Source: Coriobacteriia bacterium
Lineage (GTDB): Bacteria > Actinomycetota > Coriobacteriia > Anaerosomatales > JAAXUF01
Assembly (NCBI GenBank): GCA_013334745.1
Contig: JAAXWY010000018.1
Span: forward strand, 1 to 39,745
Reading direction: 5' to 3'
Length of the DNA: 39,745 nt
The position numbers and the translations under genes were made by a program. This document shows, one piece after another, positions 30,526 to 38,799 of the stretch (the first letter of the stretch is position 1; each line of letters begins with the position of its first letter). The notes beneath the pieces were generated by a model. It made no database searches. It had not been told where the DNA came from and worked only from the letters and a program-made list of their open reading frames with translations.

Positions 30526-31059
30526 ATGACTGCCAACGCACCGCGCCGGATACGCGAGCGGGCAAAACCGATTCGCAAGATTCTCGCCGGCACCGTTCTG
30601 TTCTTCCTCGGTCGAGGGCTGGTCGCGGCCGTTCGTGTGGATTCGCGCGTCCGAGACGAACTTCGCACCTGGCCCACCGGCACCATCGTGACCATCGCGA
30701 TAGCGCCCGACGGCCCGCAGATCTCCTGGGAGTATCGGGCGGGTCGCCTCGCCTACCTCGGGCGACGCATCGTTAAGCCGACGATCGCCGTGACGTACAA
30801 GAGCGTCGACGTCGCGCTGCCGGTGCTTATCGGCAGGCAGGGCATCCTCTCGGCGTTCGCCGAGCACCGCTCGACGCTTCTGGGCGACATCGGGCTCGGG
30901 ATGTCGCTCGTGCGCTGTCTGCATATCGTGGAGAGCTACCTGTTCCCCGACGTCATCGGCAGAAACGTCTTGCCGGGAGCGCCCTCACGCCAGGTTTCTC
31001 ACGTGCGCGCGTACGCCGCTCTCGTCTTTCCCGCAGCGAATGTGGAGGGCACATCGTGA
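30526..31059 (+). CDS. SCP2-like lipid-binding protein (tentative)
   Basis: 177 residues. No signal peptide, though a short hydrophobic patch (ILAGTVLFFLGRGLVAAV, about 19-36) exists. The middle region (WPTGTIVTIAIAPDGPQISWEY) and the later VTYKSVDVALPVLIGRQGILSAFAEHRSTLLGDIGLGMSLVRCLHIVESYLFP (in parts) resemble sterol-carrier-type sheets and helix. Proteins of this kind occur beside iron alcohol dehydrogenases. The TGA overlaps the next GTG (GTGA), so it is in one operon with the alcohol and aldehyde dehydrogenases, perhaps presenting a hydrophobic substrate. Family assignment by eye only. Confidence 0.6.
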   Translation: MTANAPRRIRERAKPIRKILAGTVLFFLGRGLVAAVRVDSRVRDELRTWPTGTIVTIAIAPDGPQISWEYRAGRLAYLGRRIVKPTIAVTYKSVDVALPVLIGRQGILSAFAEHRSTLLGDIGLGMSLVRCLHIVESYLFPDVIGRNVLPGAPSRQVSHVRAYAALVFPAANVEGTS

Positions 31060-32237
31060 TCCCCAACTACTACGAGTTCCGCGCGGCGACCAAGATCCTC
31101 TCGGGCGAGCATGCGATCGAGCACGTGCCCTACGAGCTGGCGAACCTGGGGGTCACGCGCGTCCTCGTGATCACCGACGAGCGCGTCCGTAGCCTCGGGC
31201 TCGTGCAGCCGCTGCTCGATGCGGTGGGCGACTCCGACGTCGTGGTCGCGGCCCTCTTCGACGAGGTACCGGTCGACTCGTCCGTGGCGGTCGCGAACAA
31301 GGTCGCCGAGGAGTACGCGGCCGCCGGCTGCAACGGCATCATCGCCGTGGGCGGCGGCTCGGTGCTCGACACCGCGAAGGGCGCCGCGATCGTACTTGCA
31401 GCCGGCGGTGCCGATCTGATGACGATGCGCGGCTCCGAGGTGCTGACCAATCCCGCGCTGCCGCCGCTGGTCGCGGTGCCGACAACGGCCGGCACGGGCT
31501 CCGAGGTCACCGGAGCGGCTGTCATCAAGGACACCGTGCGCGAGGTGAAGATGGCGTTCGTCTCCTTCGATCTCGCGCCCACGGTCGCCGTACTCGACCC
31601 GCGCATGACCCTACAGCTTCCGCCGAGAATCACGGCGTCGACGGCGATGGACGCGCTGGTGCACTCGGTCGAGGCAGCGTCGGGCCGCCAGGCCAACCCG
31701 CTCTCCGACGCCTACGCGCATGCCGCGATCACCCTGGTCCGAGAGCATCTTGCCCCGGTCCTGCGCGACGGCTCGGATCCCCAGCGGCGACTCGCGCTCG
31801 CCAACGCCGCGCTCATGGCCGGCATCGCGTTCAGCAACTCGATGGTGGGCGGCGTACACGCGCTGGGCCACGCGTGCGGCGCGATCGCGCACGTCGCGCA
31901 CGGCGACGCGATGGCGATCCTGCTCCCGCACGTCATGCGCTTCAACCTCGAGGTCGCCGCCGACTCCTACGCCGCACTGCTGCTGCCGCTCGCCGGTCCC
32001 GTCGCGTTCGCAGCCGCGGCACCCGACGCGCGCGCAGCTGCGGCTATCGATGCCGTCGAAGCGCTGCTGGACGTAGGCGCGAACGCGGGGCTGCCCCGGC
32101 GACTCGCTGACGTGGGTGTGACCGCCGAGCAGCTCGACGCGATCGCTCACGCGGCCATCAACGACGGATCCGTCGCGTTCAACCCGCGCGAGCTCACGCT
32201 TACCGACGCTGCCGCCATCCTCAAGGCCGCGCTGTGA
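31056..32237 (+). CDS. Iron-containing alcohol dehydrogenase (group III)
   Basis: 393-residue NAD(P)-dependent dehydrogenase. NAD loop GGGSVLDTAK, conserved PTTAGTGSEVT, and metal ligands Asp/His in STAMDALVHSVEA and in GGVHALGHACGAIAHVAHGDA (two further His). Cytoplasmic. Oxidises alcohols or reduces aldehydes and can work anaerobically. GTG 31056 overlaps the previous stop, and its stop overlaps the aldehyde dehydrogenase GTG (GTGA). Substrate unknown; pairing with an aldehyde dehydrogenase and an SCP2-like protein hints at fatty or branched alcohols. Confidence 0.93.
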   Translation: MIPNYYEFRAATKILSGEHAIEHVPYELANLGVTRVLVITDERVRSLGLVQPLLDAVGDSDVVVAALFDEVPVDSSVAVANKVAEEYAAAGCNGIIAVGGGSVLDTAKGAAIVLAAGGADLMTMRGSEVLTNPALPPLVAVPTTAGTGSEVTGAAVIKDTVREVKMAFVSFDLAPTVAVLDPRMTLQLPPRITASTAMDALVHSVEAASGRQANPLSDAYAHAAITLVREHLAPVLRDGSDPQRRLALANAALMAGIAFSNSMVGGVHALGHACGAIAHVAHGDAMAILLPHVMRFNLEVAADSYAALLLPLAGPVAFAAAAPDARAAAAIDAVEALLDVGANAGLPRRLADVGVTAEQLDAIAHAAINDGSVAFNPRELTLTDAAAILKAAL

Positions 32238-33634
32238 GCGACACGGGCGCGCCCGGCGCCGCGAAGATCACCGGGCTCGCCGAGCGGCAGCGCGCGGCGT
32301 TTCGCGCTGTCGGCCCGACGAGCGCGGCCAGCCGCCGCGACCATCTGCGCGTACTGCGCGCGGCGGTTCTCGAGCGCGAGCCGCAGATCCTCGCGGCGCT
32401 CGCAAACGACCTGGGCAAGTGCGAGTTCGAGGCGTACGGCAGCGAGATCGCGCCGCTTCTCGGCGAGCTGGACTCGGCGATCGCGCACGTTGGAACGTGG
32501 TCGCGCATGCGGCCCGTGGGCACGCCGCTGCTGACTCCGGGCACGAGTTGGGTGCGCCCCGAGCCCTACGGCACCGCACTCGTCGTCGCGCCGTGGAACT
32601 ACCCGCTGCAGCTCGCGCTCATCCCGGCGGTAGGTGCGATCGCAGCCGGCAATCACGTCGTCGTCAAACCGTCCGAGCACGCGCCGGCCACCTCGGCGGT
32701 CATCTGCGACATCCTCGCGGCGTGCTTCGAGCCCGAGTTCGCGTGCGCGGTCGTGGGCGGCGTCCCCGAGACGCAGGAACTGCTCGCACAGCGCTGGGAC
32801 TACATCTTCTACACCGGCAGCACCAACGTGGGCCGCATCTTCGCATCGGCTGCTGCGGAGCAACTGACGCCGATCACGCTCGAGCTCGGCGGCAAGAACC
32901 CGTGCGTGGTCACCGAACACGCCGACCTCCGCGCTGCCGCCAAGCGCATCGCGTGGGGCAAGTGCTTCAACGCCGGACAGACCTGCGTCGCGCCGGACTA
33001 CATCCTCGCGCACCGCTCCATCCGGCCCCAGCTCGTCGAGGAGATCGGCCGCGCGCTCGTCGCCTTCTACGGCGCTGACCCGTCGAAGAGCTCCGAATAC
33101 GGTCGCATCGTCAATCGACCGCACGTCGAGCGGCTTGTCGCGATGCTCGCCGGTGAGCACGTCGCCATCGGCGGTCAGTTCGATGCGGAGACGTGCTACG
33201 TCGCACCCACCGTCGTCGACGGCGTGAGCTGGGACAGCGCGCTCATGCGCGAGGAGATCTTCGGTCCCGTGCTGCCCGTACTCGACTACGACGACCTCGA
33301 TGCCGAACTCGCTCGCATCGCCGAGCGACCCAAGCCACTTGCCTTCTACCTGTTCTCGCGCAACTCCGCCGAGCGCCGACTCGCCGAGACGGTACCCGCC
33401 GGCGCGGTCGTCACCAACGACGTTCTCATCCAATTCACCAACGAGAGTCTGCCGTTCGGTGGCGTCGGCGACTCAGGTATCGGCGCCTATCACGGGCGGC
33501 ACACCTTCGAGACGTTCTCACACCACAAAGCCGTGCTGCGACGCCGCGGCTTCCCGCGCCTCCTCGGCGTGCGGTGGCCGCCGTATCGCCTCCCGATGTG
33601 GCTCATCAAGCTCTCGCTCAAGTGGTTCGGCTGA
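32234..33634 (+). CDS. Aldehyde dehydrogenase (ALDH3-like)
   Basis: 466 residues, the short length typical of ALDH3/YwdH-type enzymes. NAD-binding APWNYPLQLALIPAVGAIAAGN and FYTGSTNVGRIF; catalytic Glu in TLELGGKNPCVV and catalytic Cys in CFNAGQTCVAPDYILA; EEIFGPVLPVL and FGGVGDSGIGAYHGRHTFETFSH near the end. The C-terminus has a hydrophobic segment (PPYRLPMWLIKLSLKWFG) that may touch the membrane, as in fatty aldehyde dehydrogenases. Last gene of the three-gene operon. Confidence 0.93.
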   Translation: MSDTGAPGAAKITGLAERQRAAFRAVGPTSAASRRDHLRVLRAAVLEREPQILAALANDLGKCEFEAYGSEIAPLLGELDSAIAHVGTWSRMRPVGTPLLTPGTSWVRPEPYGTALVVAPWNYPLQLALIPAVGAIAAGNHVVVKPSEHAPATSAVICDILAACFEPEFACAVVGGVPETQELLAQRWDYIFYTGSTNVGRIFASAAAEQLTPITLELGGKNPCVVTEHADLRAAAKRIAWGKCFNAGQTCVAPDYILAHRSIRPQLVEEIGRALVAFYGADPSKSSEYGRIVNRPHVERLVAMLAGEHVAIGGQFDAETCYVAPTVVDGVSWDSALMREEIFGPVLPVLDYDDLDAELARIAERPKPLAFYLFSRNSAERRLAETVPAGAVVTNDVLIQFTNESLPFGGVGDSGIGAYHGRHTFETFSHHKAVLRRRGFPRLLGVRWPPYRLPMWLIKLSLKWFG

Positions 33635-33718
33635 GTTTCGCCGCTTACCGTTGGGCGGACACGGCTCGACCGTTCTCTACCACCGCTCGCCGCCATCGTG
33701 CTACCGTTCACGGGTCGT

Positions 33719-33731
33719 TTGCGTGACGCAA
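33719..33731. promoter_or_regulatory. Palindrome TTGCGT-G-ACGCAA ahead of the OFA-family transporter
   Basis: Perfect 6-1-6 inverted repeat, extending imperfectly to GTTTGCGT/ACGCAAGC, in the 181-bp gap before the transporter. It could be an operator. No other feature was seen in this gap apart from the TGGAGGAC ribosome site of the transporter. Confidence 0.4.
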
Positions 33732-33815
33732 GCGGCGCACTTCTCGGATACTCGCGCTCGGCGCTGCTGCGCCGCCTGAGTCACCGCAACTGCCGCTTGA
33801 TGCCTGGAGGACAAC

Positions 33816-35087
33816 ATGGCCCGCGCTGCCACACGAGGCTGGATCGTCACGCTCGCAGGACTCGGTATCAACCTCGCACTCGGGGTTCTCTACTCGTGGT
33901 CCATCATCGCCAAGGTGCTCTCTAAGCCGGTCGCGGAAGGCGGCTGGGGCTGGAGCGCAGGCGCTGCGAGTCAGCCGTACGCCATCGCCGTGGGAGTGTT
34001 CGCGGTCTCGATGGTGTTCGCGGGACGCGCCCAGGACCGCTTCGGTCCGCGCATCGTCGCCTCCGTCGGCGGCGCACTCACCGGCATCGGGATGATCATC
34101 GCGAGCTTCGGAACCGCGACGAATTCGCTGCCGGTTCTACTCGGCTTCGGCGTGTTCTCCGGCATCGGTATCGGGCTGGGTTACGCCGCCGCCACGCCGG
34201 CCGCCGTCAAGTGGTTCCCGCCCGCACGCAAGGGCCTCATTACCGGTATCGTCGTCGCCGGTTTCGGGCTTGCGAGCGTCTACATCGCACCGCTGACCAA
34301 GTGGCTGCTCGCCACCTACCACGTTGAAGGCGCGTTCCGCATCCTCGGCGTGGCGTTCCTCGTGGTGACCGTCGGTCTCGCGCAACTGCTCAACAACCCA
34401 CCGGCCGGCTTCGTTCCCGCCGGGTCGGTCCCCACAGCGGTCGCGGCCGCCGCACCCGTGCGTCGCGACTACGACTGGCGCGAGATGATCCGCACGCCGC
34501 AGTTCGCACTGCTGTGGCTGATGTTCGCGTTCTCGGCGTTCGCAGGACTCATGATCATCGGCCACATGGCCAAGATCGCTGCGCTGCAGATGGCCGGCAT
34601 CGATCTGGGCTTCATGCTCGTCGCGGTGCTCGCAGTGGGCAACGCACTCGGCCGCGTGGTCTCCGGCATCCTGTCCGATACGTTCGGTGGGATCCGCACG
34701 ATGCTGATCGTCTTCGTCACCCAAGCGTTGATGATGGGGGTCCTCGCGTACTCCGATAACGTCGCGATGCTCTTCCCCGTCGCCGCCGCGATCGGCTTCT
34801 GCTACGGCTCGAACCTCTCGCTGTTCCCGTCGACGACCGCCGGCTTCTTCGGCACCAAGAACCTCGGCGTGAACTACGGCCTCGTGTTCACGGCCTGGGG
34901 CGTGGGTGGCGTGTTCGGCTCGATGACGGCAGGCTCGATCGTCGACTCGACGCACAGCTACGCCATCGCCTACGCGATCGCTGCGGGGCTGTGCCTCGTC
35001 GCCGCCGCACTCACCTTCGCGACCAAGCCGCCGTCGCCGGGCATCGTCGCGAACATGGGCGCCAAGGAGAAGCGCGCCGCAGCGTAA
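33816..35087 (+). CDS. MFS transporter, oxalate/formate antiporter (OFA) family
   Basis: 423 residues with 12 predicted membrane helices. WIVTLAGLGINLALGVLYSWSIIAKVL is the typical OFA first helix; AGRAQDRFGPRIVASVGG is the MFS motif A region after helix 2; GYAAATPAAVKWFPPARKGLITGIVVAGFGLAS is the family signature, with a second copy-like region FPSTTAGFFGTKNLGVNYGLVF. Imports or exchanges small carboxylates such as formate, oxalate or pyruvate-like compounds. ATG follows TGGAGGAC. Substrate not predictable. Confidence 0.9.
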   Translation: MARAATRGWIVTLAGLGINLALGVLYSWSIIAKVLSKPVAEGGWGWSAGAASQPYAIAVGVFAVSMVFAGRAQDRFGPRIVASVGGALTGIGMIIASFGTATNSLPVLLGFGVFSGIGIGLGYAAATPAAVKWFPPARKGLITGIVVAGFGLASVYIAPLTKWLLATYHVEGAFRILGVAFLVVTVGLAQLLNNPPAGFVPAGSVPTAVAAAAPVRRDYDWREMIRTPQFALLWLMFAFSAFAGLMIIGHMAKIAALQMAGIDLGFMLVAVLAVGNALGRVVSGILSDTFGGIRTMLIVFVTQALMMGVLAYSDNVAMLFPVAAAIGFCYGSNLSLFPSTTAGFFGTKNLGVNYGLVFTAWGVGGVFGSMTAGSIVDSTHSYAIAYAIAAGLCLVAAALTFATKPPSPGIVANMGAKEKRAAA

Positions 35088-35113
35088 GGACACGCTCACA
35101 CCGATCAACAACA

Positions 35114-35143
35114 GAGCCCCCGCCGGTGACCCGACGGGGGCTC
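35114..35143. terminator. Shared terminator between transporter and alkaline phosphatase
   Basis: GAGCCCCCGCCGG pairs with CCGACGGGGGCTC (nine perfect outer pairs). It is in the 86-bp convergent gap and is followed by TTCAG on the plus strand. It can serve both genes. Confidence 0.75.
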
Positions 35144-35173
35144 TTCAGTCGCGTGGCGCGGTTTGCCCGGGTG

Positions 35174-36574
35174 CTACCTCATGCTTGCGATGATCGTCTT
35201 CGCGATATCGGTGTTGTCGAGGTAGGCGCCACGCACAGAGTCGCTGCCGATAGCCGAGGCCGCGAGCTTGCCCGACGAGGTGCCGCGCGCGAACAGCGGT
35301 ATCAGAGCGTTGGTGTGGTCGGTGCTGTTGAACTGCATGCCGGGCATGATGCTGATGCCGTTGTTGACGAGGGTCGTCCACAGCGGACCGGCGGCGAACT
35401 GTCCGCTTCCGGGGCCAGTCAGGTAGCCGGTCTCGTGGTCACCGGTGACGATAACGAGTGTCTCGCTCCAGCTGGACTTCGTGTTGACCCAGTTCACGAC
35501 CGTCTCAACAGCTGTGTTGAAGTCTTCCTGCTCCTCGATGACGCGACCCTGCTGGTTGGCATGGCCAGCCCAGTCGACCGCGCCACCCTCGACCATCAGG
35601 AAGAGCCCGTCGCGGTCGTTGTCGAGCACGTTGAGGGCGCCCTTGGTCATCGTGGCGAGCGTCGGAACGTTGGTGTTGAACGGCACAGTGAACGCGGCTG
35701 CGGCCTTGTCCCCGCCACGGTTCTGCTGCAGCGTGGTGTAGGCCTGCGGCACTCCGACGACGCGGCGCGGGGTGGCACCGGTGGTCAGGGCATCGAAGTC
35801 GGCCTTCGTCTGGATGAGCTTGAAGGCGTCCTGGTCGCCGTCACGATCAGCGTCGGATCCGACGAGGCCGGCGTTGAGCGCGTCCCACGTGGCCTGACCT
35901 CCCACGTAGTTGTAGTTGCTCGCGACAGGCGTGCGCGCAGCGCCGCTGTCATCGAAGTTCGGGTTGCCGGCGCCCATGATGACGTCGACCGCCGAGAACT
36001 TGAGCATCTCGTTGGCGATGCCGACGTAGTCGTTGCGTGAGGGGTTGTGTGCGACGAAGCCGGCGGGGGTCGCGTGGCTGAACTCGACGGTCGAAACCAC
36101 GCCGGTCGCCTTGCCGCGCTCCTCAGCGTACTCGAGCGCGTGCTTGAGCTTGTTGCCGTTGACGTCCACGCCGATCGCGGCGTTGTAGGACTTCGTCCCG
36201 GTCGACATCGCCGTGGCGGCCGCGGCCGAGTCGGTGGGGTTGGCCTTGACGTAGTCGAAGGTCGCCCATGCCTGCGCGGGGTCGTATCCACCGCCCACGG
36301 AGGGGTGGGCGAACGTCGACATGGCCTTGCGGACCGGGAACTTCTCGTAGCCCTGCGAGACGAGCTTGCCGTCCGAGTAGAGGTTGGCCGCGCTGAGCTC
36401 GTTGTAGCCCATGCCGTCCGAGATCAGGACGATGACGTTCTTGACCGTGCGCACTGGAGCCTCATGCCTCGAGGTGCTTGCGAAGGCGTTTGCGGGGAAC
36501 AGGCCCACCACGAGCGCGGCGGCGAGTGCGCCGCGTGCGACCCTATGTGCCTGCGAAGCAAGCGTACCGTTCAT
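35174..36574 (-). CDS. Secreted alkaline phosphatase
   Basis: 466 residues. Sec signal peptide (hydrophobic ALAAALVVGLFPANAFA, residues about 17-33). Metal Asp in ISDGMGYNE (D53), catalytic Ser116 in NPTDSAAAATAMSTG, further metal ligands in VEFSHATPA, MVEGGAVDWAGHANQ and VTGDHETGY, all as in the PhoA superfamily. Releases phosphate from organic esters outside the cell. TAGGAGG precedes the ATG. No Pho box was recognised upstream; an unrelated palindrome is at 36639-36655. Confidence 0.94.
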   Translation of the reverse strand: MNGTLASQAHRVARGALAAALVVGLFPANAFASTSRHEAPVRTVKNVIVLISDGMGYNELSAANLYSDGKLVSQGYEKFPVRKAMSTFAHPSVGGGYDPAQAWATFDYVKANPTDSAAAATAMSTGTKSYNAAIGVDVNGNKLKHALEYAEERGKATGVVSTVEFSHATPAGFVAHNPSRNDYVGIANEMLKFSAVDVIMGAGNPNFDDSGAARTPVASNYNYVGGQATWDALNAGLVGSDADRDGDQDAFKLIQTKADFDALTTGATPRRVVGVPQAYTTLQQNRGGDKAAAAFTVPFNTNVPTLATMTKGALNVLDNDRDGLFLMVEGGAVDWAGHANQQGRVIEEQEDFNTAVETVVNWVNTKSSWSETLVIVTGDHETGYLTGPGSGQFAAGPLWTTLVNNGISIMPGMQFNSTDHTNALIPLFARGTSSGKLAASAIGSDSVRGAYLDNTDIAKTIIASMR

Positions 36575-36638
36575 GTTGTTCCTCCTAGGTAGCCGTGTCC
36601 GAGAATCACCGCTGTGAGATGTCGAGAGGTGGTCGTGC

Positions 36639-36655
36639 GGATCTGCATCAGATCC
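36639..36655. promoter_or_regulatory. Palindrome GGATCT-GCATC-AGATCC
   Basis: Perfect 6-5-6 inverted repeat 65 bp before the alkaline phosphatase start, in the 269-bp divergent gap to the TIM-barrel gene. Could be an operator of either. The rest of the gap shows no gene. Confidence 0.4.
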
Positions 36656-36826
36656 ACTCCGGATGCTCGTGTGTCGGCGTGCCCCCTTCCCCCCAGACGA
36701 CCGTACAAGGCGCAGTGTGAAGCGGGGCGACCCTCGGGTGGTTGCAGCGCCGTAAGAAGCAGGTTAGAAACGCGTGAAGCGCATCTGTCGCACTTCGTCA
36801 TGACCGTCGGATACTCTGGAGTCCGG

Positions 36827-36847
36827 ATGAAACGGCGGTATCAATGA
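36827..36847 (+). CDS. Possible 6-codon leader ORF coupled to the TIM-barrel gene
   Basis: ATG AAA CGG CGG TAT CAA TGA: its TGA overlaps the ATG of the next gene (ATGA). A -10-like TACTCT (36812-36817) ends nine bases before this ATG, so the mRNA could be nearly leaderless. Too short to judge by itself. Confidence 0.25.
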   Translation: MKRRYQ

Positions 36848-37794
36848 CCACCCGAACGCGACGGATTGTTGTATTCATCGGCCTGATCGCGACGATCGTC
36901 GCAGGGCTGGTATCGTGCGGCGTCGTCGCATCGTCGCTCTTCGGCCGAGCCACTCAGTCGTCCCGACCCGAGCCCGCCGCGCAGCCCGCGCCCAAGTCGC
37001 CGAAGGCGTACAAAGGCCTCGGCACGTGGGTCGACCTCTGGGACGCCCGCGCGTGGCGAGACCCGGCGGGAGCCGTAGCCGACATGGAGAGCCACGGCGT
37101 CAAGACGATCTACATCCAGACCGGCAACTCTCGCTCGACCAGCGGCATCTCGAACCGTGAGGCGCTCGCCGACTTCATCCGCGAGGCCCATAAGCGCGAC
37201 ATGTACGTGGTCGCATGGTACCTGCCGAGCCTCAAGGCAAAGTCACACGACTACGAGCACGTCATGGAGGCCATCGAGTTCGAGACCTCCGATGGACAGC
37301 GCTTCGACTCGTTCGCGCTCGACATCGAGTCGACTGCGGTCAAGCGGATCGCGACGCGCAACGCCAATCTCGCGAAGCTGTCGGCACGCATTCGCAAAGC
37401 CGTCGGCAAAGACTACCCCCTCGGCGGGATCATCCCTTCGCCGTCCGGCATCGCCAAGCAGAGCGGCTTTTGGGATGACTTCCCCTATGAGAACGTCGCG
37501 AACGACTACGACGTACTCCTGCCGATGGCCTACTACACCTACCACGGCAACACGGGACCGCAGGCGAAGGCCGACGCGATGCTGAGCATGAAGATCCTGC
37601 GTGAGCAGCCGGGCTGCGAACGGATCCCCGTGCACTTGATCGGCGGCATCGCAAGTCGCTCATCACCCGCCGAGATAGAGGCGTTCGCGAAGGCCGCGCG
37701 TGACACGGGGTGCATCGGCGCGAGCATCTACGACTGGGCCGGCACCAAGCCTGCGCAGTGGCGCAAGCTCGAAGCGGTGTGGGGAGCCGATTAG
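36844..37794 (+). CDS. Membrane-anchored TIM-barrel, glycoside hydrolase-like protein
   Basis: 316 residues. N-terminal membrane helix or signal (IVVFIGLIATIVAGLVSCGVV, with a Cys that is a poor lipobox), a Pro/Ala linker, and a (beta/alpha)8-like domain: GLGTWVDLWDARAW, HGVKTIYIQTGNSRST, MYVVAWYLPSL, FALDIES with an acidic D-x-E, GGIIPSP, DVLLPMAYYTYHG and ASIYDWAGT. The pattern of strand-end acids (FALDIESTA, LLPMAYY) is like DUF4015-type putative glycosyl hydrolases. Weak ribosome site (GGCGG), perhaps relying on the leader ORF. Substrate unknown, likely cell wall glycan. Confidence 0.7.
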   Translation: MTTRTRRIVVFIGLIATIVAGLVSCGVVASSLFGRATQSSRPEPAAQPAPKSPKAYKGLGTWVDLWDARAWRDPAGAVADMESHGVKTIYIQTGNSRSTSGISNREALADFIREAHKRDMYVVAWYLPSLKAKSHDYEHVMEAIEFETSDGQRFDSFALDIESTAVKRIATRNANLAKLSARIRKAVGKDYPLGGIIPSPSGIAKQSGFWDDFPYENVANDYDVLLPMAYYTYHGNTGPQAKADAMLSMKILREQPGCERIPVHLIGGIASRSSPAEIEAFAKAARDTGCIGASIYDWAGTKPAQWRKLEAVWGAD

Positions 37795-37805
37795 CGCTCC
37801 GACGC

Positions 37806-37820
37806 CCGGCGGGAAGCCGG
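37806..37820. terminator. Short hairpin between convergent genes
   Basis: CCGGC-GGGAA-GCCGG in the 31-bp gap between the TIM-barrel gene and the M14 peptidase gene. Only five pairs and no T-tract. Confidence 0.3.
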
Positions 37821-37825
37821 TGTCG

Positions 37826-38623
37826 CTACCTGACCCATGCGAGCAGGCCCGAGCGCACGTTCGTGGTCAGCTTCGTGCTCGACAGCTCCCAGGTCAGCAA
37901 CGTGATGCCAAACTTCTCGGGAACGTAGCTGCCCATCGATCCGGAGTACTTCCCCAGCCGATAGATGCGGATGTGCGCCGCGCGGGCCACCTTGCGTGCA
38001 AGCGCCTTGGAGCCGACGCCGTTGTAGTCGATGATGCCGCCGCGTGAGTGGAGGCTCATGACGCGGGCGTAACGGCGGTCCTTGAGAAGCGCGACCATGA
38101 CGCGGGTCTCACGCGCGGAAGCCGGTCGCGAGCCGTGACTGAGGGTCCCGCGTGCGTGCTTGTGCGTCCAGTTGCTCGCGGGGAAGTTGCGGTTGAGGTC
38201 GATGTTGTACGCGTTACCACGACGCTTCAGGGCGCGGCCATCCGGGTTCGAGTACGCCACAATATCGATCGTCGTATCGGTGGGAATCGCGCTGGGGTGG
38301 GTCCGCAGGTACGCCGCGAACTTCGCCGCGACCGGTCCGCCTTTCTCGGTGCCGTGGATGCCGCCGACGATGAGCAGCCGCTTCGGACCGGTCCCGAATC
38401 GCTCCAGGACGATACGGCGCCCGCGGGCCGAGTAGCCGATGGTGTGGGTGGTCGACACCGATGCGGTCGGCGTCGTCTCGGGGGTCCCGGTGACCTCGGT
38501 CGCGGGATCGGCGGTCGCCACGACGGGAGTGGCGTGAGCGAGCTGCGGTGCGAGCACGCACGCGAGCGCAAGCGCGAACGCCAGCGCCCTCAACTCGATC
38601 CTCGCGTGCCGAACACCACGCAT
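37826..38623 (-). CDS. Secreted M14-family zinc carboxypeptidase (MpaA-like)
   Basis: 265 residues. Sec signal (about 1-31), Ala/Thr/Pro-rich linker and an M14 domain: zinc ligands H90 and E93 in GGIHGTEKGG, a later His in VMSLHSRG, Arg/Asn motif NPDGRALKRRGNAYNIDLNRNFP and the catalytic Glu in LLTWELSS. Matches the murein peptide amidase MpaA group, which cuts D-Glu-diaminopimelate bonds in cell-wall peptides; this one would act outside the membrane. AAAGGGG precedes ATG. Palindrome AGGGTATACCCT (38652-38663) lies just upstream. Confidence 0.88.
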   Translation of the reverse strand: MRGVRHARIELRALAFALALACVLAPQLAHATPVVATADPATEVTGTPETTPTASVSTTHTIGYSARGRRIVLERFGTGPKRLLIVGGIHGTEKGGPVAAKFAAYLRTHPSAIPTDTTIDIVAYSNPDGRALKRRGNAYNIDLNRNFPASNWTHKHARGTLSHGSRPASARETRVMVALLKDRRYARVMSLHSRGGIIDYNGVGSKALARKVARAAHIRIYRLGKYSGSMGSYVPEKFGITLLTWELSSTKLTTNVRSGLLAWVR

Positions 38624-38651
38624 TCCCGATACCCCTTTCGATGTGCCTATC

Positions 38652-38663
38652 AGGGTATACCCT
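38652..38663. promoter_or_regulatory. AGGGTATACCCT palindrome, probable promoter of the M14 gene
   Basis: Perfect 12-bp palindrome 29 bp before the M14 start. Its centre reads TATACC on the minus strand, a possible -10, so the site may be an operator overlapping the promoter. Confidence 0.4.
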
Positions 38664-38693
38664 CTCGCACTCCCCGCAACCGCGCCGCACTGG

Positions 38694-38709
38694 TGTGATG
38701 GATATCACA
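38694..38709. promoter_or_regulatory. Perfect CRP-type palindrome TGTGA-N6-TCACA
   Basis: TGTGATGGATATCACA lies in the divergent gap, 71 bp before the M14 start and 91 bp before the start of the gene at 38800. Placement fits an activator or repressor site for either gene. Confidence 0.55.
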
Positions 38710-38799
38710 TAGCGCTCTGTGGGCGCGGGGAATACTCGGGTGTGTGGTGGCTCGCCGCGAAGCCGATCAGCCTCGCGAATCACGAGGAAGGGCTGTCAC

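Noticed and set aside
34137-35111. 324-codon minus-strand ORF opposite the OFA-family transporter
   Set aside because: Antisense shadow with His/Glu/Arg/Gly-rich composition and no ribosome site.
35174-36574. Pho box before the alkaline phosphatase
   Set aside because: No tandem direct repeats of the PhoP/PhoB type were seen in the upstream gap.
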